Shown piece after piece: positions 14,905 to 23,361 of a stretch of 64,000 nucleotides of DNA (position 1 is the stretch's first letter; every line of letters begins with the position of its first letter). The notes under the pieces were generated by a model. It saw only the letters and a program-made list of their open reading frames with translations, had not been told where the DNA came from and searched no databases. The stretch comes from Hyphomicrobium album (GTDB lineage Bacteria > Pseudomonadota > Alphaproteobacteria > Rhizobiales > Hyphomicrobiaceae), in assembly GCF_009708035.1 (NCBI RefSeq), contig NZ_WMBQ01000001.1:1736001-1800000 (forward strand), given 5' to 3'. Position numbers and translations under genes: made by a program.

Positions 14905-15762
14905 ATGATTGCACTATCCCAACTATGGAAATCAACAACAGTTAAGCAACAAAAATATTGTTTGCTCCCGGAAGACACAATCACCATCAGCGGTGAAACC
15001 CTTTATCGAATTCAAGCTCTGCGCGAAATTGGGACCGACAGAGGCTGGGGAAGAATCGAAAAAGGCGATAAGGGCGGCTACATCACGGGCGAACACAATT
15101 TATCGCAGTCTGGCGAGTCATGGGTTGGCGGGAATGCCAAGGTCTACGGAAACGCCATGATCTCCGGCAACGCAAGAGTCTTGGACGAGGCGTCAGTTTT
15201 CGATCGCGCCATTGTTACAGACGATACGCTGATATCCGGCACCGCGCAGGTATTTGGCGACGCCTGCATCGAGCGCGAAGCCGCTGTCGGTCATCAGGCG
15301 AGGGTTTATGATTGGGCGCTGATCGAAGGTGAAGCCAAGGTCTACGGCAACGCGAGCGTCTTCGGGTGGGCCAGGGTCGGTGGCCTCGCAATTATCGCTG
15401 AGGAAGCCCAGGTCTTCGACAATGCCCGGGTGTCGGGCCGCTTCTGCATCGGGCGACCGCCATCCGATCGGGGCGAGATTCTTCCCTTGGAGTATACGCC
15501 CCCTGTGATAGGCGGGAATGCCAAAATATTCGGCAGCGCTAGGGTGCGGGGTGGAGCCAATGTATCAGAAAACGCGAAGGTCTACGAGAATGCGGTGGTA
15601 ACTGGGTTGGTCGACGTCAAGGGCAACGTTGAAGTTGCCGGGAGGGCCTACCTCGCCGGAGAGCAACGCGAGATCACCGGCAACCTCCTCATTCGACGCG
15701 GATTTTTCGGGCATAAGATTTTGGACCTCTCCGGCCCCGGCCTGGAACCGGCTGCCGGCTAA
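14905..15762 (+). CDS. YdcK-like left-handed beta-helix repeat protein
   Basis: 285 residues. From about residue 75 on, the sequence is built of short imperfect repeats of the kind NAKVYGNAMISGNARV, DEASVF, GTAQVFGDA, GEAKVYGNASVFGWARV and ENAKVYENAVV. This is the spacing of hexapeptide-type left-handed beta helices, as in YdcK-type proteins. A loop (CIGRPPSDRGEILPLEYTPP) interrupts the helix. The first 70 residues form a cap. No acyltransferase catalytic His is evident. No signal peptide, so it is cytoplasmic. It is the first gene of the second cargo block. A binding or scaffold role is more likely than catalysis. Confidence 0.78.
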   Translation: MIALSQLWKSTTVKQQKYCLLPEDTITISGETLYRIQALREIGTDRGWGRIEKGDKGGYITGEHNLSQSGESWVGGNAKVYGNAMISGNARVLDEASVFDRAIVTDDTLISGTAQVFGDACIEREAAVGHQARVYDWALIEGEAKVYGNASVFGWARVGGLAIIAEEAQVFDNARVSGRFCIGRPPSDRGEILPLEYTPPVIGGNAKIFGSARVRGGANVSENAKVYENAVVTGLVDVKGNVEVAGRAYLAGEQREITGNLLIRRGFFGHKILDLSGPGLEPAAG

Positions 15763-15821
15763 GCAGGCAGCCAACTCAAGCCCTCTATGCCCATCAAGCA
15801 CCTCGTTGTGCAACATCCCTC

Positions 15822-18635
15822 ATGCCGCGTCATATCTTTGTCTTCGTTCTGAGCCCAACTGCTCCCAAGGGTTTATTGGGGGAAGACAAGGTGTGGCACC
15901 AGTTCACTCGCCTCCGCCGTCACATACGCCGGGGTGTACTTACGCTGCTGTTTTGGACAACAGCATTACGCCAATCCAAAGCGTTGCGTACCTTTCGAAA
16001 CGATGTGTTCCTGGCTCCTAGCATTGGCCCCGCGGCAGCTTGGTCGCTCGTCGCATTTGCGTTTCTACTTTACGAGATCGTCGAGCGATACGCCGTACCC
16101 GAGGGCACGCCTATTGACGCGATTGATCGCCAACAGAGCATCGCTGTAGTCTTCATCGTGGGAGCCGCGGCACTAATTGCTGCGTTGGTGAGTGCCTCGC
16201 GGCATCGCCTCAAGGACTTTCCGTTTCCTCGGCACATTTACGCCAGATTTCCACTTAAAGCGCTGCGTTTTGTTGTTGGCACTCTTTGGTCGTCGGCTTC
16301 CTTAGCCTTGTCATTTCTCGACTATGTATTCGTTCGCGTGCTAGCGGCCCCCCTTGTGGCACCGGGCCGTAGCCGCACGATCGCCTTCGGAATTCTCTCG
16401 CTCGGCATGCTCTGTGGAGTATTTTTGCCGCCCCCCTTTGGACTTATAGCAGCCGCGGCCGTAGGCACGGCCATCTTTGCTATAGTGCGTCGCTGGAGCT
16501 GGGTAGAAGCCGAAAAAGACCGCTTTCTCGTAGAGCGCACCAAATCAAAGGAGTTAGGCTCGCGCGGAGCAATGCTTGATGAGGACTTGCGCGATGAAGC
16601 GCTCGCAAGCCTGTTACTCCTGATTATTTTGATACCGATACTGTTGCGCCAGATTCAATGGGCATATTGTGGCTTCGGAACGGAGCATAGCTGCCCTCTA
16701 CCGGTGAAGCCGCTGGGCTCAATGCCCTTACATTACGAACTGCTAGAGTGGTTGGCCTATTTCGGAAGCCATTTAACAAAAGCTGTCCCTTTTGTTGATT
16801 GGTCCGAGGTCTTTGGAGTGAAAAGCGATTGGCCTGACCCGACATCTAAAGAGGGTAAGATCATAGTCTTTGTGCTCCGTGCCGGACTCGATCTATTGTT
16901 TCTGGCGACGCTACTGCAAGCGTTGCAAATTATGTGGCGGTTGGTGACCGAGAGACGGGCATTCGAATCAAACCAACTGCCAATCCTTGAACCACTTGCC
17001 GAAAACCGCGAAATGGAGAGGATCGCACTCGCTCTTAACAACTCGTTCGGCTTGCCAGTAGTTGATTTACCCGCTGTGCGAACTGCCTATCGCTATGACG
17101 CAGACCGTCTGATGGAGATTGTCCAATCGGTAGAGCATAGGGATAGCGAGGAAGATGACGATAGCGAAAAATACAGGAGATTTTTGAGAGGGAAAGTGGC
17201 GGTGGCCCTTCTGGGCGCCCAGCATCCAGACGGCGATACGGCGGAGTTCTTCACTGCCCAAAGCGGTTCGGCAAAGAACGTTAAGCTGCGCAAGTGGGTC
17301 GTTGACGTAGCCAGCCGCTTACCTCCCCGAAACAGCGAAGGTGAGGCTAACCGCAAGACATTGCAGGATATCCTTCAAGATGTTGGCCGTGATCCTCGCG
17401 AGCGCGCAGCGGCAGCGCGCGCGCTTGGTCGGCTTGATAAGTGTGAAGCCACCAAAGCGCTCTTGCTCGAGAAATTGACGTATTGGCGCGAGTTTCCCGA
17501 AGTGCGAGCCGGAGCAGCTGTCGCTCTCGCGAACCAGGGCGTAACCGAAGCTGATCAGAAAATAGCGAGATTGGCCGGGCGCGTTCCTCACCCTCAGAAG
17601 GGCAATTTCGATGGGTATGTGCCTATCCTCGCCGTGGCGTACGCACTCCCAAGGCCATCGAATCCTCTTGATTTTTTCAAGTGGGGATCGAAATCCGATG
17701 ATCGTCGGCTAGCTGTGCTCATCAATCACGCTGCGCGAATCCAACGGATTCCATTGAGCACGGCTGCGGCACAGGCGCAACTTGGCCAGGGCCAAGAGCA
17801 CGATCAGTTAGTCCGCATCGAACCAAAGCCTTCTGGCGAATTTCCACCGGGATTTTGGATGGGGTCGCCCGACGATGAGGAAAGATCCCTGCCATCAGAG
17901 CGGCCCAGGCACTTCGTTACAATGAAGCAATCGTTCGCGATTGGACGCTACCCGGTTACAGTCGAAGAGTACCTTGCGTTCTTGAACGCCACCCGGAATG
18001 AGCTGCCGACCCGGTTTAAGGAATATCAGCTACGCAATGCCGGTGGGGATACGACACAGACGACAGCGGTACGAGAAGATCCAGCACGGCTTCCCATTGT
18101 TGACGTTAGCTGGATAGATGCGATGCACTATTGTGGGTGGTTAGAGAGGGTCACTGGCCGGGTATACAGACTGCCTACGGAAGCAGAGTGGGAATACGCA
18201 TGCAGGGCAGGCAAGGACGGCGAGGACGACTGGTACAATACCGGAAAAGACATAGGCGCCGGACAGGCCAACTACTCAGGTTCGCTGGGAAAACGCGAGG
18301 TTCGAGAAAAGAAAATTCCCATTACTAAACGGGTTCCAGTGCACATGTATGACCCAAACAATTTTGGACTTTATCACATGCACGGGAATGTCTTCGAGTG
18401 GTGTGCTGATCCGTGGCACAAAACTTTCGATGACAAACCGGGAATGGCCAACAGCGCCTGCGATCAATCTGCATGGGTTGAGGGAGGCAGCTTTGAACTT
18501 GGCGTTATGCGGGGAGGCTCGTGGTATAGTTTTCGTCCTGACCTTCGCGCGGCTCGTCGCCTGAGATACTCATCAACGAACCGCATAGACTACGGCGGGT
18601 TCCGCTTGGCGATGACTCTCCCGGACCACTTTTAG
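15822..18635 (+). CDS. Membrane / HEAT-like / FGE-sulfatase-fold protein without copper cysteines
   Basis: 937 residues. Residues about 68-370 contain some six hydrophobic segments (AAAWSLVAFAFLLYEIV, IAVVFIVGAAALIAALVS, SLLLLIILIPILL, RAGLDLLFLATLLQALQ). Residues about 450-610 look like helical HEAT-type repeats (RERAAAARALGRLDKCEATK, VRAGAAVALANQGV). Residues about 670-937 are a formylglycine-generating-enzyme (SUMF1/EgtB) C-type-lectin-like domain: FWMGSPDDEE, YPVTVEEYLAFL, RLPTEAEWEYACRAG, GNVFEWCADPW, RGGSWYSFRP and GGFRLA. The two catalytic copper-binding cysteines of true FGE are Ser and Leu here, so it is probably a binding or pseudoenzyme domain. A similar fold serves as a recognition domain in some bacterial conflict systems. 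Confidence 0.82.
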   Translation: MPRHIFVFVLSPTAPKGLLGEDKVWHQFTRLRRHIRRGVLTLLFWTTALRQSKALRTFRNDVFLAPSIGPAAAWSLVAFAFLLYEIVERYAVPEGTPIDAIDRQQSIAVVFIVGAAALIAALVSASRHRLKDFPFPRHIYARFPLKALRFVVGTLWSSASLALSFLDYVFVRVLAAPLVAPGRSRTIAFGILSLGMLCGVFLPPPFGLIAAAAVGTAIFAIVRRWSWVEAEKDRFLVERTKSKELGSRGAMLDEDLRDEALASLLLLIILIPILLRQIQWAYCGFGTEHSCPLPVKPLGSMPLHYELLEWLAYFGSHLTKAVPFVDWSEVFGVKSDWPDPTSKEGKIIVFVLRAGLDLLFLATLLQALQIMWRLVTERRAFESNQLPILEPLAENREMERIALALNNSFGLPVVDLPAVRTAYRYDADRLMEIVQSVEHRDSEEDDDSEKYRRFLRGKVAVALLGAQHPDGDTAEFFTAQSGSAKNVKLRKWVVDVASRLPPRNSEGEANRKTLQDILQDVGRDPRERAAAARALGRLDKCEATKALLLEKLTYWREFPEVRAGAAVALANQGVTEADQKIARLAGRVPHPQKGNFDGYVPILAVAYALPRPSNPLDFFKWGSKSDDRRLAVLINHAARIQRIPLSTAAAQAQLGQGQEHDQLVRIEPKPSGEFPPGFWMGSPDDEERSLPSERPRHFVTMKQSFAIGRYPVTVEEYLAFLNATRNELPTRFKEYQLRNAGGDTTQTTAVREDPARLPIVDVSWIDAMHYCGWLERVTGRVYRLPTEAEWEYACRAGKDGEDDWYNTGKDIGAGQANYSGSLGKREVREKKIPITKRVPVHMYDPNNFGLYHMHGNVFEWCADPWHKTFDDKPGMANSACDQSAWVEGGSFELGVMRGGSWYSFRPDLRAARRLRYSSTNRIDYGGFRLAMTLPDHF

Positions 18636-18667
18636 TCACAGCACGACTCCAAATATTGGCGAGAGCT

Positions 18668-19366
18668 ATGGCCATCGCGATCAAAGCGCTGTCAGCCGGC
18701 GACGACCGATCGCTTGCAGAAGTGATCCGAATTTACCAGGGCGCGATTGAATCCAGCGAACAGAAGCCGCCTGAGGCGCTTGAGGCTATGGTTGGCGACC
18801 CGCGGTACATGGTGCTTGCCGCCTTAGACGGTGCACGTGCCGTAGGGTTCTCGATCTCGTTCTTTCCGAGCACGAAGAGGTTTTGGCTCTTGGAATACAT
18901 GGCCGCCGACACGGCAGTCAGGTCACAAGGTTTGGGTGCCCTGCTATTCCAAGAGACGATCCGGCGTGGCTCAGAGCGCCTGCCGCATGCGGTGTGCCTT
19001 CTTGAGGTTGATCGCGCGCCAGCGGCGGGCAGTACCGATGATGAAAAATGGCGGCGGCTACAATTCTATCGTCGGCAAGGCTGTCTGGCACTTGAGCCAC
19101 TGGATTATATCTTGCCGCTCGAATTCGCCGGCTCCCCGCCACCCATGAAGATCCTGGTCTGTGGTGCGGATGCCGACGCGCGATTTGACCGGGAGTGGGT
19201 GAAGAACGTGCTGGCATCGCTATATACGGAAGTCTACGACGTGCCGACGTCCGATCCAAGATTTGCGTCTATGACTGCAAACTTGCCGGAATCTCTGGAA
19301 CTCTCTGTACTGCCGAATACTCTATCGAACACATCGGAACCCCCCACCCCCGCATCGCCCGCGTGA
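18668..19366 (+). CDS. GNAT-family N-acetyltransferase
   Basis: 232 residues from ATG 18668; a TTG twelve bases upstream is in frame but has no ribosome binding site. The acetyl-CoA site is visible as the strand-loop-helix LLEYMAADTAVRSQGLGALL, with the R..G.G pattern, followed by the helix FQETIRRG. The family moves an acetyl group from acetyl-CoA to an amine. The last 80 residues are not part of the core fold, and the final part (TSEPPTPASPA) is probably disordered. It lies 32 bp after the FGE-fold gene and is probably in the same operon. The substrate is unknown. Confidence 0.75.
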   Translation: MAIAIKALSAGDDRSLAEVIRIYQGAIESSEQKPPEALEAMVGDPRYMVLAALDGARAVGFSISFFPSTKRFWLLEYMAADTAVRSQGLGALLFQETIRRGSERLPHAVCLLEVDRAPAAGSTDDEKWRRLQFYRRQGCLALEPLDYILPLEFAGSPPPMKILVCGADADARFDREWVKNVLASLYTEVYDVPTSDPRFASMTANLPESLELSVLPNTLSNTSEPPTPASPA

Positions 19367-19503
19367 ACGATTGCGCGACCGGTCGGCACCCTCGGGGGCG
19401 TCCGCCTTGGAAGGAGAGCCTAAGAGACGCCCTGTGTGATATGCGTGAGCGCGCTCGGCAGCCGCAAAGCCAGAGAACGTAAGCGGATTATCGCTAGATG
19501 CTA
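19367..19503. other. Convergent spacer
   Basis: 137 bp between the 3' ends of the acetyltransferase and relaxase genes. I see no convincing intrinsic terminator and no gene in it. Confidence 0.4.
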
Positions 19504-20862
19504 TTAGCGTTCTCTGTCGAAATTACCGTCGCGGCCCGGCCCCCACTCGCGCTCGGCCTTCCGAAGCTTGTCAAGGCGCTCCCGCATAGTCGGCGGGGTG
19601 GTGCGTTGGGTTGGTGTCTCGGCCTGTAAACGGACTTCCTTCATCGGCGCCGCCCGGTGCTCGATCTGGCGTACAGCGTGTCGGTCGGTGCGCAATTCTT
19701 TCAGCATTAGGGCGTGACGGTTGCGCGTGGCCTTAATGTGAATCTGCAGCGCTTGGCGGTCCTTCATCTGCGCCTCCATTAGCGTCTGCCGCTGATCGCG
19801 GTCACGGGTCAGCGCGGCATACGCCTCGCGCTCGTTCGCCTTGCAGATTTCTGCGTGCTTGCCGGTGATCCGGCCCCAAAGGCCTTTGACGCCCTCGTCG
19901 AAACGTTCGATACGGGCGCGGGATTCTTCAATCCAACGCTGCGTCTGCCGGGTGCGAAGATGCGTGCGCTCCTGCCGCTGGCCCTGCACCATCGCCCGGC
20001 GCTCAGCATCCAGCGGCGCAAGATCGCGGCGCTTTTTCTCCTCGGCCTCGCGCATGTGGCGCTTGAACGTGGCTGAGAGGTCTTTGGTGAGCTGAGCTCT
20101 CGCTTCGGTCACGCTTGGAAGCGTATCGGATTTTCCTAGCCTCGCCTCGATGTCCTTGGTCTTCTTGCCGGTGTACCGCGCGATGGAGATCACCTCGCCC
20201 TCCGGTGTGATCGCGACATGCCCGCGCCGGTCGCCCTTGGCCAGCGTGAAGCCCCGGCTTTTGAGCGCCTGCATGAAGGCGGCCTTGGAATCGGAGACCG
20301 CCCAGCACTCCTGCATCAGCTCCTTAAGATCACCGCGGCCCGTGCGCTTGGCCTGCTGCCACTCCTTGAGAGTAAAATTGCGCGGGTCTGCCTCGCGGCT
20401 GTTCATCAGGCCGCGCGGCATCTTCCAGCCCTGTTCGAGATAGATCTCGCGGGAGAGGTCGCGGAGCTTGAGCTTGAAATGCGAGAGGTTCTTCGCTGTC
20501 ATGGTCTCCGCGTCGATGCGGCTCCAGATGGCATGGGCATGCCTGCGGCCCTCCTTTTCGTGGAAGACGACAATGCGCGGCTGGCCAATGAGGCCGTTCT
20601 TCTCCTCGATCCGCGCAATGGCACTCTCGAAAATCTCGACCGGCACCCGTTCGTTGGGCGGAGGGTTCAGCGAGACGGAAAACAGGAACTGCTTGCAGCG
20701 CGTTCCTTTGCTCACGGCATAGGCTTCTTTCAGCGCTCCCACGATATCATCCGAAACGAAGCCGCGAATCTCATGCACCTCGACGTGTTCGTTCTCCTCA
20801 GTCTTCATCAGGTGAAGACCAAGCTGCTTGCCGCCGCCGCGCTGAGAAGCCTTGAGGATCAT
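19504..20862 (-). CDS. Relaxase / mobilization nuclease (VirD2/MobA type)
   Basis: 452 residues from ATG 20862. The N-terminal nuclease domain shows the histidine triad of relaxases in VVFHEKEGRRHAHAIWSRID (His101, His108, His110), preceded by the family's FLFSVSLNPPP strand. It nicks one strand at the origin of transfer and stays bound to the 5' end. The C-terminal half is a long basic coiled coil (AEEKKRRDLAPLDAERRA; RQTLMEAQMKDRQALQIH) of the kind that binds DNA or the coupling protein. The catalytic tyrosine cannot be pinned by eye; Tyr48 is a candidate. It follows the MobC-like gene by six bases. Confidence 0.9.
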   Translation of the reverse strand: MILKASQRGGGKQLGLHLMKTEENEHVEVHEIRGFVSDDIVGALKEAYAVSKGTRCKQFLFSVSLNPPPNERVPVEIFESAIARIEEKNGLIGQPRIVVFHEKEGRRHAHAIWSRIDAETMTAKNLSHFKLKLRDLSREIYLEQGWKMPRGLMNSREADPRNFTLKEWQQAKRTGRGDLKELMQECWAVSDSKAAFMQALKSRGFTLAKGDRRGHVAITPEGEVISIARYTGKKTKDIEARLGKSDTLPSVTEARAQLTKDLSATFKRHMREAEEKKRRDLAPLDAERRAMVQGQRQERTHLRTRQTQRWIEESRARIERFDEGVKGLWGRITGKHAEICKANEREAYAALTRDRDQRQTLMEAQMKDRQALQIHIKATRNRHALMLKELRTDRHAVRQIEHRAAPMKEVRLQAETPTQRTTPPTMRERLDKLRKAEREWGPGRDGNFDRER

Positions 20863-20868
20863 CCCGCC

Positions 20869-21255
20869 TCACCTCTCCCGGATGCCGAGCGCCTTCATAA
20901 CGAGGGCCTTCATCTCCGCCACATCGCGGCAGGCTTGCTGAATGGTGGCCTCGGTTTCCGGCGTCATGGGCAGAGCACCGAGGTTTGCTGCGCGGGCCAA
21001 TTCCCGCAAGCTCGCGGAAAGTTCGGAATGTCCCAGCCGGGCCAGCACGGCGGCAAGCACGTGGTGATCCCGGACTGGCGACCTGCCGCGCGACCGGGGC
21101 GTGATGGCCGGGCCGTTGTCGTTGGCCGGGAACAGGAACCGCCGCACATAGGCCCCGAGTGGCATCCCGCCCGCGCGCCGGGCAAGCGCCTGCCGCTCTT
21201 CGGCCGATAGCCGGAGAGAAAACGGGCGTGGCGGTTTTGGCGTCAGATCGGGCAT
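20869..21255 (-). CDS. MobC-like relaxosome accessory protein
   Basis: 128 residues from ATG 21255. The N-terminus PFSLRLSAEERQALARRA plus LGAYVRRFLF is the ribbon-helix-helix pattern of MobC/plasmid mobilization relaxosome proteins. The C-terminal half contains the expected helices (VLAAVLARLGHSELSASLRE; EATIQQACRDVAEMKALVMK). Such proteins bind the origin of transfer and help the relaxase nick. It is directly upstream of the relaxase gene and probably in one operon, with the candidate transfer origin in the region to its right. Confidence 0.82.
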   Translation of the reverse strand: MPDLTPKPPRPFSLRLSAEERQALARRAGGMPLGAYVRRFLFPANDNGPAITPRSRGRSPVRDHHVLAAVLARLGHSELSASLRELARAANLGALPMTPETEATIQQACRDVAEMKALVMKALGIRER

Positions 21256-21330
21256 GGGCGCTTCGGACGTTGATGTTGATCCGAAGCGTACCCGTGTTCA
21301 TGAGACACAATGGGCGGAAGAGAACCGCGA

Positions 21331-21358
21331 ACAAGAAGAAGCCCCGGGGGACCGGGGC
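21331..21358 (-). terminator. Intrinsic terminator-like hairpin (minus strand)
   Basis: GCCCCGG (21341-21347) and CCGGGGC (21352-21358) form a 7-bp stem with a 4-base loop. On the minus strand it is followed by TTCTTCTTG. It lies 45 bp beyond the stop of the 46-residue gene at 21404-21544 and would end that transcript. Confidence 0.55.
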
Positions 21359-21403
21359 CGAGTCGAGGGCTTTCGTTTATTGTCGTTGGCTTGCGTTTAC
21401 GTC

Positions 21404-21544
21404 TCAGAACCAGGGCTTTCCGGCGGCAAACCAGGCCGTCGCGAGAAGCACCAGGATGGATGTGAGGATCTCCCACAGGAGATCCTTGATCCGGCCCCAC
21501 CAGGTCGGCGGGAGCGGTCTGCAGAACGGGATTTCATCAGTCAT
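21404..21544 (-). CDS. 46-residue single-span membrane peptide
   Basis: The start ATG 21544 is decided by a strong ribosome binding site, GAAGGAG, eight bases upstream. The product begins MTDEIPFCRPLPPTWWGRIK and ends in one hydrophobic helix (ILTSILVLLATAWFAAG). It is followed by a minus-strand terminator-like hairpin, so it looks like an independent unit. It lies between mobC and the right half of the mobilization region. Possible roles are an entry-exclusion or toxin-like peptide, or a transfer accessory. None is shown by the sequence. Confidence 0.6.
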   Translation of the reverse strand: MTDEIPFCRPLPPTWWGRIKDLLWEILTSILVLLATAWFAAGKPWF

Positions 21545-21948
21545 GACACGTACTCCTTCAGGACTTGATGGTTTCCCGAGGGAGGTCCTCGCGTTCCGCC
21601 GGCTTGACACCTCTGGGGCGGGTGCCCATAACCAGCTTGTGAAAGAGATCCCGCGAGGATCTCATCTCGGGCGCGCCGCACCTGCGGACGCGCCCTTTTT
21701 GTATGCGTGGTTGATGACACGTATACGAACGAAAGTTCCTAAAAACATAGTGATTTCAGCGCGTTAGTTTGCCGTGTTTGACGCCCTTTGGCGTGGTATT
21801 TCGCCGTTTTGCACGGTTTGCCGACCACGCGGGACGCGCCCGGCTCGGCGTTTGAAGCCACGAACTGGTTACTGCTCAAATTGATTGTTTTTCTGCGATA
21901 GCAGCCGTAAAACGGGGTTTTTCGGGGTTTCCGGAGGCCGCACAAAAG
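21545..21948. other. Non-coding region with repeats, candidate origin of transfer
   Basis: About 400 bp without a convincing gene, beside mobC and the relaxase. It holds the inverted repeat GAGATCC-CGCGA-GGATCTC (21645-21663), a strong plus-strand terminator (21669-21700) and CGTATACG (21720-21727), which matches the core of the palindrome at 2710-2719. The GGATCTC/GAGATCC element also occurs as GGATCTCC-CACA-GGAGATCC (21466-21485) inside the 46-residue gene. Transfer origins usually lie next to mobC and carry such repeats. No nick site can be assigned by eye. Confidence 0.4.
21669..21700 (+). terminator. Strong intrinsic terminator (plus strand)
   Basis: GGGCGCG (21669-21675) pairs with CGCGCCC (21689-21695), with inner pairing CCGCA/TGCGG, followed by TTTTT. 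No plus-strand protein gene lies directly upstream, so it may end a short untranslated RNA or insulate the gene at 21949. Confidence 0.7.
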
Positions 21949-22791
21949 ATGGCCAGCGCTGACGTGCCGGGCACATACGGGGAGCTGATCGAAGGACAGC
22001 CGCTGGATGGAGGCACGCCCTATCCAGGCTTTGCGGAACGCCAGCATCTCCAGCCGGGCTGGCAGGACGAGTTCGGGGTCGCGCAGAAATATTTCCGCCT
22101 CGTCGGCTTCGCCGATGTACTTGACCAATGCAATCTGGCCCTACGGGCTGTCGCCTCGCCGCCCTGGGAGAAGCATCGCCACAATTCGCGCATGCTGGAG
22201 CTGGTGCCGGACGCGTGGAAAGACCGCTTTTTCAGCGCGTCGTTCGAGGCGGGACTGAGGGCGGCGCAGATCCGAGACGCGGCGCGCGGCGAACTGCAGA
22301 GGTTCGACCGCTCTGCGCTATCCGCACTGTATCTGTGGGCCGTGCTGGAGGAGCGGGAAATCGATTTTCCCCTCTTCCGATACGCCCGCCTGCGGCCGGT
22401 GACGTTTTACGTCGAAGGCTTCAATGCAGGCTTCTTCGGCCCGCTGCGCGGAAACGCATCAGTCATGGATGAGCTGCAGAACGAGACCGGACAGCCCGCA
22501 GTGGTGCTTGAGAAGATGGCCGAGGGCCATTGGTTCGTGACGCGGAAGACCGCCGATCTGACGCTACGCACATTGAAGGCCCTTGAGGAAAAGAGACTGC
22601 TGGGAGGTGCGACTGCGGCCGGCCTCGCCGTGCGCTGCGGACGCACGCGCAACCGGCCCAGCACGAAGCGAACAATCTGGCCCGTGCTTGAGGAAGCGAT
22701 CCGGTTCTCCCCGGACGAATATCTCTCGCCCGCGGCCTGGATCGCGCGGTCGGAAGCAGAACGGCAGGCGATCAGGCCTCCGCCATTCTAG
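21949..22791 (+). CDS. Hypothetical protein of the element, 280 residues
   Basis: ATG 21949 has GGAGG ten bases upstream. The protein begins MASADVPGTYGELIEGQPL, is soluble and mostly helical (SFEAGLRAAQIRDAARGELQ; LSALYLWAVLEEREIDFPLF), and has a beta-rich centre (RLRPVTFYVEGFNAGFFGPL) and a helix-turn-helix-like stretch near residue 215 (GGATAAGLAVRCGRTRNRP). The context suggests a replication, partition or regulatory role for the element, but I do not recognise the family. It converges with the gene at 22825-23196. Confidence 0.65.
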   Translation: MASADVPGTYGELIEGQPLDGGTPYPGFAERQHLQPGWQDEFGVAQKYFRLVGFADVLDQCNLALRAVASPPWEKHRHNSRMLELVPDAWKDRFFSASFEAGLRAAQIRDAARGELQRFDRSALSALYLWAVLEEREIDFPLFRYARLRPVTFYVEGFNAGFFGPLRGNASVMDELQNETGQPAVVLEKMAEGHWFVTRKTADLTLRTLKALEEKRLLGGATAAGLAVRCGRTRNRPSTKRTIWPVLEEAIRFSPDEYLSPAAWIARSEAERQAIRPPPF

Positions 22792-22824
22792 GGTCGGTGA
22801 TGCCGGGATGATCGGCCCACGTTC

Positions 22825-23196
22825 CTACGCGATGCGCCGCCGCCAGCGCCTGACAGGGCGCGGCTCGGATGAGAAGACGAAACCCAGCGCTTCAAGCTCG
22901 CGGATAAAGGCCAGGCGGACCCGGAATACCTCCGGCGTGCCCGCAAAAATCTGTTCGCGCGTGAGCGTGAGAAGATCACCAAAGCAAAAATACCCGCGCG
23001 CAACGAGCGCTCGCACGACAGGCTCCAGAATACGCCTGCCGGCAAAGCACTGGGAGACCGATGCCTCGAGCAGCACCGCCCTGACCTTGTCGGTTGGCCA
23101 GAGGCGGGGGGCGGCGTCGAGAACGGGCGCTCGAACATCCGATGGGGCCGGGCGGGAGGATGCCAGACGCAACGGCGAGAGAACGGATGGGTTCAT
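22825..23196 (-). CDS. Hypothetical protein with helix-hairpin-like segment, 123 residues
   Basis: I start it at ATG 23196 (MNPSVLSPLRLASSRPAPSD). The first 40 residues are loop-like. The second half is regular: VRAVLLEASVSQCFAGRRIL, EPVVRALVARGYFCFGDLL, LTREQIFAGTPEVF, RVRLAFIRELEALGF. This could be a helix-hairpin-helix DNA-binding domain. A longer open frame on the plus strand over the same bases reads as low-complexity Arg/Ser and is rejected. Function unknown. Confidence 0.6.
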   Translation of the reverse strand: MNPSVLSPLRLASSRPAPSDVRAPVLDAAPRLWPTDKVRAVLLEASVSQCFAGRRILEPVVRALVARGYFCFGDLLTLTREQIFAGTPEVFRVRLAFIRELEALGFVFSSEPRPVRRWRRRIA

Positions 23197-23361
23197 GGTC
23201 CAATTCCGAATCGCTTGTTGCACAAACGCACACTCACCCGCCGCGGGTTCGCCTGCAATTTTTGCTTGGGCGCTCCCTGTCAATGGATTCTCCAATGTTA
23301 CCAATCAGCAACGTCGTTTTATTGAGATTGAATCGGCAACTCCCCATGTTTGCGAGGTCCC

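Noticed and set aside
18480-18635. Diversity-generating retroelement target (C-type-lectin variable end)
   Set aside because: The FGE-fold end looks like a typical variable-protein fold, but no reverse transcriptase or template repeat was found in the window.
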